DNA from: Streptomyces sp. NBC_00536
GTDB taxonomy: Bacteria > Actinomycetota > Actinomycetes > Streptomycetales > Streptomycetaceae
DNA length: 64,000 nucleotides
Direction: 5' to 3'
Assembly: GCF_036346295.1 (NCBI RefSeq)
Contig: NZ_CP107819.1
Span: 7,812,001-7,876,000, forward strand
Shown here: positions 45,618 to 53,900 of the stretch, piece after piece
Layout: each line of letters begins with the position of its first letter
Position numbering within the stretch: the first letter of the stretch is position 1
Program-made: the position numbers and the translations under genes
Notes under the pieces: generated by a model
Told to the model about the DNA's origin: nothing
What the model saw: the letters and a program-made list of their open reading frames with translations, nothing else
Databases searched by the model: none

Positions 45618-46097
45618 ATGGCAATCGCACTGCGTCACACGCTCGCTCTCGCCACGCTGGCCCTGACCGCCTCCGTCCTGCCGGCCGTCGGGGCGCAGGC
45701 CGCCGAGACCGCGACCCCGTCCCTGCGCGCTCCCGGCCTCTACTGCCTGGCCAACGCCTGGGACACCCCGAACATCTCCACCAAGCCGTGCGACTCCGCC
45801 GACCGAGGCCAGCACTGGACCGTCTCGGGCCAGCAGATCTCCCTCAGCAACGCGCGGGGCTACTGTCTCGCCAACACCTGGAACGCCCAGGCCGTCTCGG
45901 TGAAGCCGTGCAACCCCAAGGACCAGGGCCAGTACTGGACCGTCTCGGGCCAGCAGATCTCCCTCACCTACGCTCCGGCCTACTGCTTCGCCAACGCCTG
46001 GAACACCCCGAACCTCTCGACCAAGCCGTGCGACACCGCCGACCGCGGCCAGCACTGGGTGATCTTCAACGACCAGATCAGCCTCGCCGCCGCCTGA
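45618..46097 (+). CDS. Secreted lectin-like protein with three tandem repeats
   Basis: 159 residues. A signal peptide (MAIALRHTLALATLALTA..., cleavage near AQA-AE) is followed by three 40-42 residue repeats, each with YC.AN.WN/D, a STKPCD-like segment and GQHW or GQYW, then SGQQISL. The QxW-like GQxW motif and threefold pattern suggest a ricin-B beta-trefoil carbohydrate-binding domain. Each repeat has one Cys pair. No clear ribosome site is seen; GTG 45570 in frame is an alternative but displaces the signal peptide. GTTCATACGAA lies 146 bp upstream. Confidence 0.75.
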   Translation: MAIALRHTLALATLALTASVLPAVGAQAAETATPSLRAPGLYCLANAWDTPNISTKPCDSADRGQHWTVSGQQISLSNARGYCLANTWNAQAVSVKPCNPKDQGQYWTVSGQQISLTYAPAYCFANAWNTPNLSTKPCDTADRGQHWVIFNDQISLAAA

Positions 46098-46131
46098 CCG
46101 CCCGCCCCGCCCCGCCGCGGCCGGTTCGGCG

Positions 46132-46902
46132 CTAGAAGGCCGAGTGGGTGAACCAGAGGGTGAGCAGGTCCTCGTCGCCCAGCTGCTGGAAGGCCTCGCT
46201 GGTGCGGTCGAGGCGGCCGTAGAGGAGCAGGAGCAGATCGGCGGACGTCCCCTCGACCGTGGCGTCCGCCTTCACCGGGTCGGTGAGGTCGGCGCCCCCG
46301 GGCACCAGGCCGAAGCCGTCGGGGCGCAGGCGGACCAGCCAGCCGTCATCGCCGTCCGTGCAGCGGAAGAGGAGGGTCCGGTCGGGTCCGCGCAGGGCCG
46401 CGGTCCCGGGCGCGAAGAAAGAGGCGAACGGCAGGTTGGTGAGGAACTCGTCGATGCCGTCCACCGCCAGCGCGTGATCGATGCGCGGTGTGAGGCCGAG
46501 CGCGAGTTCGGCGTCGACCCGGTGCACGAGGGTCTCGAAGAGCATGCGGCGGACCCAGAACCGGGCGTGCTGGTCGAGTCCCCAGGCCCACATGGGCGCG
46601 TCCAGGTCGGTGGCGGCGAACACCTCCGCGGACCGCGCCGCGCTCTCGGCCAGCCAGTCGGGATAGTCGGCGGCGGTCTCCGGCAGGGACAGTTCCACGT
46701 CGCGGCTGGTCGGCGGCTGCTGGATGCGCTGCCTCAGCAGCACGCTGAACCACCGGTGCACGCTCCCGGTGTGCCGGGTCAGGTCGGCCAGGGTCCAGCC
46801 CGGGCAGGACGGCACCGGGGTGGCGGGGTCGGCACCCTTGGCCGCGGCGACGAAGCGCGCGCTCTCCGCCGCGACGGCCGTGACGTGCTGGGTGGGGTTC
46901 AT
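46132..46902 (-). CDS. Maleylpyruvate isomerase-family (DinB-like, mycothiol-dependent) protein
   Basis: 256 residues. The N-terminal four-helix bundle has PVPSCPGWTLADLTRHTGSVHRWF with the His of TRHTGSVH, and RRMLFETLVHRVDAELALG with Glu and His, the metal triad of the MDMPI_N/DinB group. The C-terminal domain (TLLFRCTDGDDGWLVRL, ATVEGTSADLLLLLYGR) matches MDMPI_C. These enzymes use mycothiol, the actinobacterial thiol, for isomerisation or detoxification. The substrate here is unknown. It is divergent from the HAD gene. Confidence 0.82.
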   Translation of the reverse strand: MNPTQHVTAVAAESARFVAAAKGADPATPVPSCPGWTLADLTRHTGSVHRWFSVLLRQRIQQPPTSRDVELSLPETAADYPDWLAESAARSAEVFAATDLDAPMWAWGLDQHARFWVRRMLFETLVHRVDAELALGLTPRIDHALAVDGIDEFLTNLPFASFFAPGTAALRGPDRTLLFRCTDGDDGWLVRLRPDGFGLVPGGADLTDPVKADATVEGTSADLLLLLYGRLDRTSEAFQQLGDEDLLTLWFTHSAF

Positions 46903-46987
46903 ATCTGGTCCTTCCTGGTCGTGTCGTCGTCGACGCTAACCCACCTGGCGCCCAGGTCATGGACGGGGGCGACCGTATGATGCGCGG

Positions 46988-47644
46988 ATGATCAAGCCGG
47001 TTGAACTCGTGATATTCGACTGCGACGGGGTGCTCGTCGACAGCGAACGCATCGCCCAGCGCCTCCAGGTCGACCTCGGTGCGGAGTTGGGCTGGCCGCT
47101 GACCCCCGACGAGGTCGTCGAGCGGTTCATCGGCCGCTCCAAGCAGTCCATCTGCGAGCAGATAGCGCAGCGGCTGGGCGCGGAGACGGCCGACCTCTGG
47201 TGGGAGCAGCTCATGCTGCGCCACCGGGAGGCGGTCGATGCCGGGCTCGAAGCGGTCGATGGGCTGCCCGAGGCGCTGGCCGGGATCACGGAGGCGGTCT
47301 GCGTCGCCTCCAGCGGCTCGCACGAGAAGATGCGCCACACCCTCGGTGTCACGGGGCTCTATGAGCGTTTCGCGGGCCACATCTTCAGCTCCACCGAGGT
47401 CTCGCGCGGCAAGCCCGCCCCCGACCTCTTCCTGCACGCGGCGCGGCGGATGGGCGTCGACCCCGCGGCCTGTGTGGTGGTCGAGGACAGCAGGCCCGGC
47501 GTCCAGGCGGCCCGCGCCGCCGGGATGCGCTCCTTCGGCTACGTGGGCGGACTCACCCCGGCCGAACGGCTGGAGGGCCCCGGCACCATCGTCTTCGACG
47601 ACATGCGCGAGCTGCCCGTCCTCATCGCCGGGGAGGGCCGGTGA
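46988..47644 (+). CDS. HAD-superfamily phosphatase/phosphomutase (beta-PGM-like)
   Basis: 218 residues. Motif I is VIFDCDGVLVDSERIA (nucleophile and acid Asp), motif II VCVASSGSHEKM, motif III lysine RGKPAPDLFLHAARRMG, and motif IV VVVEDSRPGVQAA. A helical cap lies at about 18-80 (type C1). This is the beta-phosphoglucomutase/GPH subgroup, cytosolic and Mg-dependent. The DSER and RSKQSIC segments suggest sugar-phosphate or phosphoglycolate-like substrates, but specificity cannot be fixed. Start ATG 46988. Confidence 0.85.
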   Translation: MIKPVELVIFDCDGVLVDSERIAQRLQVDLGAELGWPLTPDEVVERFIGRSKQSICEQIAQRLGAETADLWWEQLMLRHREAVDAGLEAVDGLPEALAGITEAVCVASSGSHEKMRHTLGVTGLYERFAGHIFSSTEVSRGKPAPDLFLHAARRMGVDPAACVVVEDSRPGVQAARAAGMRSFGYVGGLTPAERLEGPGTIVFDDMRELPVLIAGEGR

Positions 47645-47696
47645 CCGCGGTGGCCTGACCAGGGGAGGGGGCGTGCGGCCGTGTTAGTGTCGCGCC

Positions 47697-48101
47697 ATGT
47701 CCAAGGCTGAAATCGACGTGGTGACCGCTGAGTTCTTCGGGGCTTTCGACAACAGGGCAGGAAAGACCGCCGACTTGGAGCGTCTCCGTCGGCTGGTCCT
47801 GCCGGGCGGCGTGATCGTCATGACCGGACCGGACTTCACGGTCTACAGCGTGGACGAGTTCATCGAACCCCGCCGCCGACTGCTGACGGGCGGCCGGCTG
47901 GTCGAGTTCAGCGAGTGGGAGACCTCCGAGCGGACCGACATCACGGGTGACATCGCGTCGAGGTTCGGTGAGTACCGCAAGTCCGGAGTCCTGGACGGCG
48001 AGCCGTTCGAAGGCGGCGGGACGAAGACGATCCAGTTCGTCCGCACCACCGAGGGCTGGCGCATCGCGGCCTTCTCCTGGTACGACCAGCCCGCCGCGTA
48101 G
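47697..48101 (+). CDS. NTF2-like (DUF4440-type) protein
   Basis: 134 residues with the cone-shaped NTF2-like pattern: an N-terminal helix (AEIDVVTAEFFGAFDNRAG), VIVMTGPDFTVYSVDEFIEPRRRLL, strand pairs and a final GWRIAAFSWYDQ. These are small-ligand binding or isomerase-like domains; catalytic residues cannot be assigned. TTAGTGT lies 7 bp before the ATG with no ribosome site close by, hinting at a leaderless message. It is 52 bp downstream of the HAD gene. Confidence 0.72.
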   Translation: MSKAEIDVVTAEFFGAFDNRAGKTADLERLRRLVLPGGVIVMTGPDFTVYSVDEFIEPRRRLLTGGRLVEFSEWETSERTDITGDIASRFGEYRKSGVLDGEPFEGGGTKTIQFVRTTEGWRIAAFSWYDQPAA

Positions 48102-48155
48102 CCGCCTCCGCACTCCTCCACCGCACCTCCCACCGCCGCCGGTCCACCCTCTCGT

Positions 48156-48206
48156 GCAACTCTCCGGTTGCGTCGCTGCGGGCTCACGTGCAACCCTGGA
48201 GTTGCA
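48156..48206. promoter_or_regulatory. Two GCAAC-N6-GTTGC operators
   Basis: GCAAC-TCTCCG-GTTGC (48156-48171) and TGCAAC-CCTGGA-GTTGCA (48189-48206) have the same geometry, with half-sites 34 bp apart. They precede the SRPBCC/ArsR operon, and the ArsR product is the natural candidate to bind them. Confidence 0.75.
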
Positions 48207-48236
48207 TCTACTGGTGACGACGTGAGGAATGCACTC

Positions 48237-48683
48237 ATGAGTGAGAACCGGATCGAACGCGAAACCCTGATCGAAGCCTCTCTGGAACGGGTCTGGTCGC
48301 TCGTGGCCGAACCGGGCTTCTGGGTGGCGGACGAGGCGCAGCCGACCGGCGGCCCGGCGCAGGAGGGCGAGGTGACCGTGGCGAGGAACGCCGAGTACGG
48401 GGACTTCCCGGTACGGGTGGAGAAGGTCGAACCGCCGACCTACCTCGCGTACCGCTGGGCCAGTGCCTTCCCGGGGCAGGACCTGAACGACGACAACAGC
48501 ACCCTCGTGGAGTTCACGCTCAGCCGCGAAGGCGACAAGACACGGCTCCGCGTCGTCGAGAGCGGCTTCGCGGCCCTCGCCGGGTCCGAAGAACTGCGCG
48601 CCCGCGCGCTCAAGGACAACACCGGCGGCTGGCCGCAGGTGCTCGACGCGTTCAGGAAGCGCGCCGAGCAGCCCTCCGCGTGA
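48237..48683 (+). CDS. SRPBCC/AHSA1-type protein
   Basis: 148 residues: IERETLIEASLERVWSLVAEPGFW, then a beta sheet (VTVARNAEYGDFPVRVEKVEPPTYLAYRW, in part), STLVEFTLSREGDKTRLRVVESGF and a C-terminal helix. This is the START-like ligand-binding fold of the AHSA1 group. It is commonly paired with an ArsR repressor, as here (GTGA overlap with the next gene). The likely role is binding or altering a hydrophobic molecule sensed by the system. ATG 48237 follows GTGAGGA. Confidence 0.85.
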   Translation: MSENRIERETLIEASLERVWSLVAEPGFWVADEAQPTGGPAQEGEVTVARNAEYGDFPVRVEKVEPPTYLAYRWASAFPGQDLNDDNSTLVEFTLSREGDKTRLRVVESGFAALAGSEELRARALKDNTGGWPQVLDAFRKRAEQPSA

Positions 48684-49030
48684 CGGAGGAGCGCCGCACC
48701 GGCGACGAGGCGGTCGACAGCGTCCTCGCCGCCCTGGCCGACCCCACGCGACGCAAACTGCTCGACCTGCTCGCGGCGCGCGGCGAGGTCACGGCGACGA
48801 CCCTCGCCGAAGGCCTGCCCGTGTCGCGCCAGGCGGTGGTCAAGCACCTCGCCGTCCTGGACGCCGCCGGGCTGGTCTCCGGCGAGCGGGTCGGACGCGA
48901 GGTGCGCTACGCGGTGCGGCCCGCCGCCCTGGACGCCACGGCCCGCTGGATGGCCACGCTCGCCGCGGACTGGGACCGGCGGCTGGCGAACGTCAAGCGG
49001 ATCGCCGAGGCGGCGGAGCGGGACGCCTGA
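48680..49030 (+). CDS. ArsR family repressor
   Basis: 116 residues from GTG 48680. The winged helix is VLAALADPTRRKLLDLLAARGEVTATTLAEGLPVSRQAVVKHLAVLDAAGLV (in part), with wing GERVGREVRYAV. No Cys pairs are present, so it does not sense metals by the classic sites. It belongs to the group coupled to AHSA1 proteins. Autoregulation through the two GCAAC/GTTGC palindromes is likely. Confidence 0.9.
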   Translation: MTEERRTGDEAVDSVLAALADPTRRKLLDLLAARGEVTATTLAEGLPVSRQAVVKHLAVLDAAGLVSGERVGREVRYAVRPAALDATARWMATLAADWDRRLANVKRIAEAAERDA

Positions 49031-49035
49031 AACCC

Positions 49036-49064
49036 GCCCCGGGGCCCCTCCGGGGCTCCGGGGC
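49036..49064. terminator. 13-bp hairpin between convergent ArsR and SoxR-like genes
   Basis: GCCCCGGGGCCCC pairs with GGGGCTCCGGGGC with a single G-U, around a 3-nt loop. It fills exactly the gap between the two stop codons. Confidence 0.75.
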
Positions 49065-49508
49065 TCAGGCGTCGGCGGCCGTCCCGGAGGCGAGCAGCCC
49101 GCAGTCGTCGAAGTTCATGCACCCGCACGCCAGACAGTCGGCGACGGCATCGCGCAGCGCTCGCGCGTCCTCGATGAACCGGTCCAGCTCGGGGAGCTTG
49201 CGCTCGGCGAGGGCCCGCCACTGCCGGGTGGCCCCGCGGTCGGCGCCGGAGTCCAGCAGCTGGCGGATCTCGGCCAGGGTGAACCCGGCCCGCTGCGCCA
49301 TTCTGATTAGCGCGATCCGCCGTACCGCGCCCACCGGGTAGACCCGGCGGCCCGCCACCCGCCGGGCCGGTGGCAGCAGGCCGAGGCCCTCGTAGTACCG
49401 CAGGGCCGACGCCCGCATCCTGACCCGCCGTGCGAGGTCACCGATGCCCAGCTCCCGTACCGGCCCCCGCAGCGGGCCCGCCGCGGATCCCTCCACGAAT
49501 CCCCCCAT
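49065..49508 (-). CDS. soxR: SoxR-like MerR regulator with [2Fe-2S] cysteine motif
   Basis: 147 residues. A MerR winged helix (LGIGDLARRVRMRASALRYYEGLGLLPPARR, in part) and coiled dimer helix (RKLPELDRFIEDARAL) precede CLACGCMNFDDC, the exact C-x2-C-x-C-x5-C spacing of the SoxR iron-sulfur site, which senses redox-cycling compounds. In Streptomyces, SoxR responds to endogenous antibiotics and controls pumps and oxidoreductases. Here the divergent MFS pump is the obvious target. ATG 49508 has AAGAGGGGGA upstream. Confidence 0.82.
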   Translation of the reverse strand: MGGFVEGSAAGPLRGPVRELGIGDLARRVRMRASALRYYEGLGLLPPARRVAGRRVYPVGAVRRIALIRMAQRAGFTLAEIRQLLDSGADRGATRQWRALAERKLPELDRFIEDARALRDAVADCLACGCMNFDDCGLLASGTAADA

Positions 49509-49567
49509 GGATCCCCCTCTTCTTGCTCCTGATCCTCCCTGATCCTCTCCTCTTGACGTCACTTGAC

Positions 49568-49583
49568 TTCAAGCGGGCTTGAA
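49568..49583. promoter_or_regulatory. MerR/SoxR-type operator in promoter spacer
   Basis: TTCAAGC-GG-GCTTGAA is a perfect dyad directly after TTGACT (49563-49568), the place where MerR proteins bind between -35 and a distant -10. The -10 is weak by eye. It is the likely activation site for the MFS gene. Confidence 0.65.
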
Positions 49584-49599
49584 CCGCGAGCCTGCGCGG

Positions 49600-50904
49600 G
49601 TGACCTCTCCCGCGCTGACCCGCCTGCTGCCCCCCACGTACCGGCCGCTGTTCGCCCACGCCGGGTTCCGGCGCCTGCTGCCCGCACTCGCGGCCTCCGA
49701 CCTCGGCGACGGGATGAGCATGGTCGCCGTGGCCTGGCTGGCCCTCCTGATCGCGCCGCCCGGCCGGTCCGCCTGGGTCGTCGGCGCGGCCCTCGCCGCC
49801 TACGCGCTCCCCGGGGCCGCGGGGGCCCTGCTCTTCGGCCGCCGGCTGCGCGGGATGCATCCCCGGCGGCTGATGGCCGTGGACAGCCGCCTGCGTGCCC
49901 TGCTCCTCGGCGCCGTGCCCCTGGCCTGGGCGCTGGGGATGCTGCACCCGGTGCTGTACGTCGGCCTCCTGGCCGCCTCCTCGGTGCTGCACGCCTGGGG
50001 GAGCGCGGGAAAGTACTCCCTGTTCGCCCGCATGCTGCCCCCGGATCAGCGACTCGCCGCGAACGCGCTGGTCAGCGCCTGTACGTCGGCTTCCGTCATC
50101 GTCGGGCCCGCGCTCGCCGGGTTCCTCGCGGCGGCCGTCGGCCCGGCCTGGATCATCGGTCTCGACGCGCTGTCCTTCGCCTTCCTCGCCGTCCGGGTCG
50201 CCCGGATCCCGGAGGTGCCCGAGGCGGCGGAGCCCCCGGCCGACGGCGGCCGCCCGCGGGGCGACCGCGTCCTGCGCATGCTGCGCGGGCGGCCCGAACT
50301 CCTCGGCGCCCTCGCCCTGACGTGGTTCTTCAACTTCCTCTACGGACCGGTGGAGGTAGCCCTCCCGCTGCACGTCACCGACGACCTCCGGGCCGGTGCG
50401 AGCACGCTCGGGCTGTACTGGACCGCCTTCGGCGCGGGCGCCGTGCTCGGCACCCTGGCGGCCGGAGCCCTGCGCCGGCTTCCCCACTGGCCCGTCACCC
50501 TGGCCATCGTGGCCGGGTGGGGTCTGATCCTGCTGCCCTTCGGCCTGGGCGTGCCCGTGGCGGTCTCCCTCGCCTGCTTCGGCCTGGGCGGCCTGATCTA
50601 CGGACCCTTCACCGCCCTGTCCTTCACCCTGTTCCAGGACCGCACACCGGCCCCCTGGCTGACCGGTGTCCTGGCCTTCCGGGCCGCGGCCCTGCTCACC
50701 GCCGGTCCCGTGGGCACCGCCCTCGGCGGCCCCCTCACCGCGGTCATGGGTCCCCGGCTGGTCCTGGCCGCCTCGGGGATGGCGACCCTGGTCCTCGCCG
50801 CGGTGGCCGCCGCCGTGCTCGGTCTCGGGGCGAACCGGCGGGTACGGCGCGCCCGCCGGGCCCGGGGGAGCCGTTCCGGCCCGCTGGAGACCGGGTTCCG
50901 GTGA
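49600..50904 (+). CDS. MFS transporter
   Basis: About 434 residues with roughly 12 membrane helices (FRRLLPALAASDLGDGMSMVAVAWLALL at the start, ASSVLHAWGSAGKYSLFARMLPP mid-loop, in part). This resembles the Tet/enterobactin-exporter-like branch, proton-driven efflux. GTG 49600 is preferred because TTG 49579 would lie inside the operator dyad; transcription starting at or near 49600 would give a leaderless message. The Cys-rich SoxR-like regulator opposite suggests induction by redox-active compounds. Confidence 0.82.
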   Translation: MTSPALTRLLPPTYRPLFAHAGFRRLLPALAASDLGDGMSMVAVAWLALLIAPPGRSAWVVGAALAAYALPGAAGALLFGRRLRGMHPRRLMAVDSRLRALLLGAVPLAWALGMLHPVLYVGLLAASSVLHAWGSAGKYSLFARMLPPDQRLAANALVSACTSASVIVGPALAGFLAAAVGPAWIIGLDALSFAFLAVRVARIPEVPEAAEPPADGGRPRGDRVLRMLRGRPELLGALALTWFFNFLYGPVEVALPLHVTDDLRAGASTLGLYWTAFGAGAVLGTLAAGALRRLPHWPVTLAIVAGWGLILLPFGLGVPVAVSLACFGLGGLIYGPFTALSFTLFQDRTPAPWLTGVLAFRAAALLTAGPVGTALGGPLTAVMGPRLVLAASGMATLVLAAVAAAVLGLGANRRVRRARRARGSRSGPLETGFR

Positions 50905-50973
50905 ACCGCGCACCGGGTTCCCCACCGGCCGTTACCGTGAGTGCTCCGGTGGCTTCGGGGAGGGGTGCGCGGG

Positions 50974-53900
50974 GTGGGAGAGCGTCGGCTGGGCGTGGTG
51001 CTCGTACACGGGTTCCGGTCGGGTCCCGGCGCCTGGGATCCGCTCCGGGCGCTGATCGCCGGAGACGACGGCCTCGGGTTCGTGGACACGCTCCCCTTCG
51101 GGTACGCGACGGGGCTGGGGCGGCTCCATCCGCTGCGGGTGAACCCGAGCATCGACACCGCGGCGGACAGCCTGGGGGAGTACCTGGCCACGGAGGCCGG
51201 CGGCTTCGAGGAACTGATGCTGGTCACCCACAGCCAGGGCGGCCTGGTCGCCCAGCGGCTGCTGGCCCGCATGCTCGGCGACGGGCGGGGGCGGGAACTG
51301 GCCCGGATCCGGGCCGTCGTCATGCTGGCCTGCCCCAACAACGGCTCCGAGCTGATGCTGTCGCTGCGCCGCGGACTGTTCGGCTCCGGTCACCCGCAGG
51401 AGAGCCAGCTGCGGCCGCTGAACGAGCAGGTCACCCGTACCCTCAGGACCGTCCTGCGGGACGTCGTGGGGGCGCGGGAAGTCACCGAACGCACCTGCCC
51501 GATCCCCTTCGCGGTCTACGCGGGAGAGAGCGACGGAGTCGTGTCGCCCGCCTCCGCGCAGAGCGTCTTCCCCGACGCCGCGGCCCTGCCCGGCGACCAT
51601 TCCGGCATCCTCAAGGCCACCACGGCGGACCACCGGACCTTCACCACCCTGCGTCGCCTCATCCTGCGCACCCGGACCGGCCCGGGCCCCGGCGGCCCCT
51701 CGGTGGGCGGAGCGGCGGGGGCGGCAGGGACGGCCGGTGACGCCGGGGAGGCCGCGCCATCGGCGCCCCCGCCGTCCTCGCCGCCCCCGCCGTCCGTGGA
51801 AGAGACCGTGGCGGGACTGCCCGCGCGCTCGACGACCTTCACCGGCCGCGCGGCGGCCGTCGAGGCCCTGCTCGCGCTGCTCGCACCCTTCGGCGACCCG
51901 GCCCCGGCCGGAGGCGACCCGGCCCCGGCCGAACCGGAAGCCTCAGTGGCTCCCACCGCCCCCGCGCGAGCGGCCACGGTGGGCGTGGTGGTCGGGATGC
52001 CCGGGGTCGGCAAGACCGAGCTGGTGCTGCAGAGCGCCGAACGCGCGCTGCGCGAACCCGGCTGGTTCCCCGGCGGGTTCCTCTTCGCCGACCTGGCGGG
52101 CTACGACCCCGACCCCGCGCGCCGCGCCACCCCCGCCGACGTCCTCGACGACTTCCTGCGCACCCTCGGCGTCCCCGCCGAGGGCATCCCGCCCGGTACG
52201 GACGCCCGTTCCGCCCTGCTGCGCAGCACCCTGGCCGCCCGGGCCGCGCGGGGCCTGCGGACCCTCGTGCTCCTCGACAACGCGGGCGGCGAGCAGCAGG
52301 TGCGGCCCCTGCTGCCCGGCGATCCGGCGACGCCCGCACTCATCACCTCGCGCACCAAACTGGCCGTCGGCGCACGCCCGTTCGCGGTCCAGGTGCTGGA
52401 CGGGCCGACCTCGGTCGACCTCCTCCGCGAGGCCCTGCGGTACGCCGGCCCCGCGGACACCCGGATCGAGTCGGACCCCGAAGCCGCCCTGCGGATCGCC
52501 GAGTTGTGCGCGGGGCTGCCGCTCGCGCTGCACATCGTCGCGGCGCTGCTCGTGGACTTCCCGACCCGCCCGCCCGCGGACCTCGGCCGCGCCCTCCAGG
52601 CCGAACACACCCGGCTGGACCGCCTCGAACTGGGCGACCGGGCCGTGCGGGCCGCCTTCGACCTGTCCTACCGGCACCTGACCGCGGAGCAGGCGCGGCT
52701 CTTCCGGCTGCTGCCCGTCAATCCCGGACCCGACGTGTCCACCGAGACCGCCGCCCGCCTCGCCGCGCTGGACGAGGAACAAACGGCGGTGCTCCTGCAG
52801 GAGTTGGGCCGCGCCCATCTGATCGAGCCCGGCCGGACGTGGGGCCGCTGGCGGATGCACGACCTGCTGCGCCTGTACGCCGACGAGACGGGGGAGCGGA
52901 GCGCGGGGGAGGACGAGCGGGACGCCGTACGCCGACGGCTGTTCGACCACTACTGGATCACGGCACTGACGGCCGTCACCCTGCTGCGCCCCGATCCGGA
53001 CGGCCCGCTCACGGACAGGTTCGACACGCCCGCGCAGGCGCAGGCCTGGCTGGAGGACGAACGGCACAACGTCACCCTGGTGGCCTCCTCCGGCACTGCC
53101 TTCGGCCCGGCCGACGGGACGCTCATGCTCGGGCTCAACCTCGGGGAATGGTTCGAGCGGCACCGCTACCTCGACGACTGGTCGGTCGTGGCCGACAGCG
53201 CGGTCCACACGGCGAGGAGCGCGGGACAACGGCGCTTTGAGGCACGGGCTTTGGACCAGTCGGGCAACTGCCTGCGGCTGAGCCGCAGGTTCCCGGAGGC
53301 GATCGCCCGCCACCGTGAGGCGATCGCGATCTTCCAGGAGTTGGGGGACACGGGCGGCGAGGGCAACGCCCTGTCGAACCTCGGGGTCGCCCTGCGGCAC
53401 GCGCACCGGTACGACGAGGCCATCGCCGTCCTCTCGGAGTCCGTCCGCCTGTGCCGGGACCGGGGTGACGGCCGGTTCCTCGGCATGGCCCTGGGCAACC
53501 TCGGCATCGCCCTGCGCCAGCTCGGCCGGTACGAGGCCGCCGTCGCCGTCCAGCGGGAGACGGTGGCGCTGTCACGGGCGCACGGGGACCGGCGGAGCGA
53601 GGCCCGGGGGTTGTGCAATCTCGCCAACTCCCTGGTCGCGACGGGCAGCTACGGAGAGGCCGAGGCATCGGCCGGCCACGCCGTCCTCCTCTTCGCAGAG
53701 CTGCGGGACGAGCACGGCAGGGCGGGCGCGCTGAGCGTGCTCGGCACGGTGCTGAACGCCGCGGGCCGCTTCGGTGAGGCCGTCGGGCCACTGCACGACG
53801 CCGCGGTGACCCTGGGCAGGAGGGAAGACGTCCACGGCAGGGCGCTCGCGCTGGTCAACCTCGGTAGCGCGCTGGTCAAGACGGACGAGGCGGAGTACGC

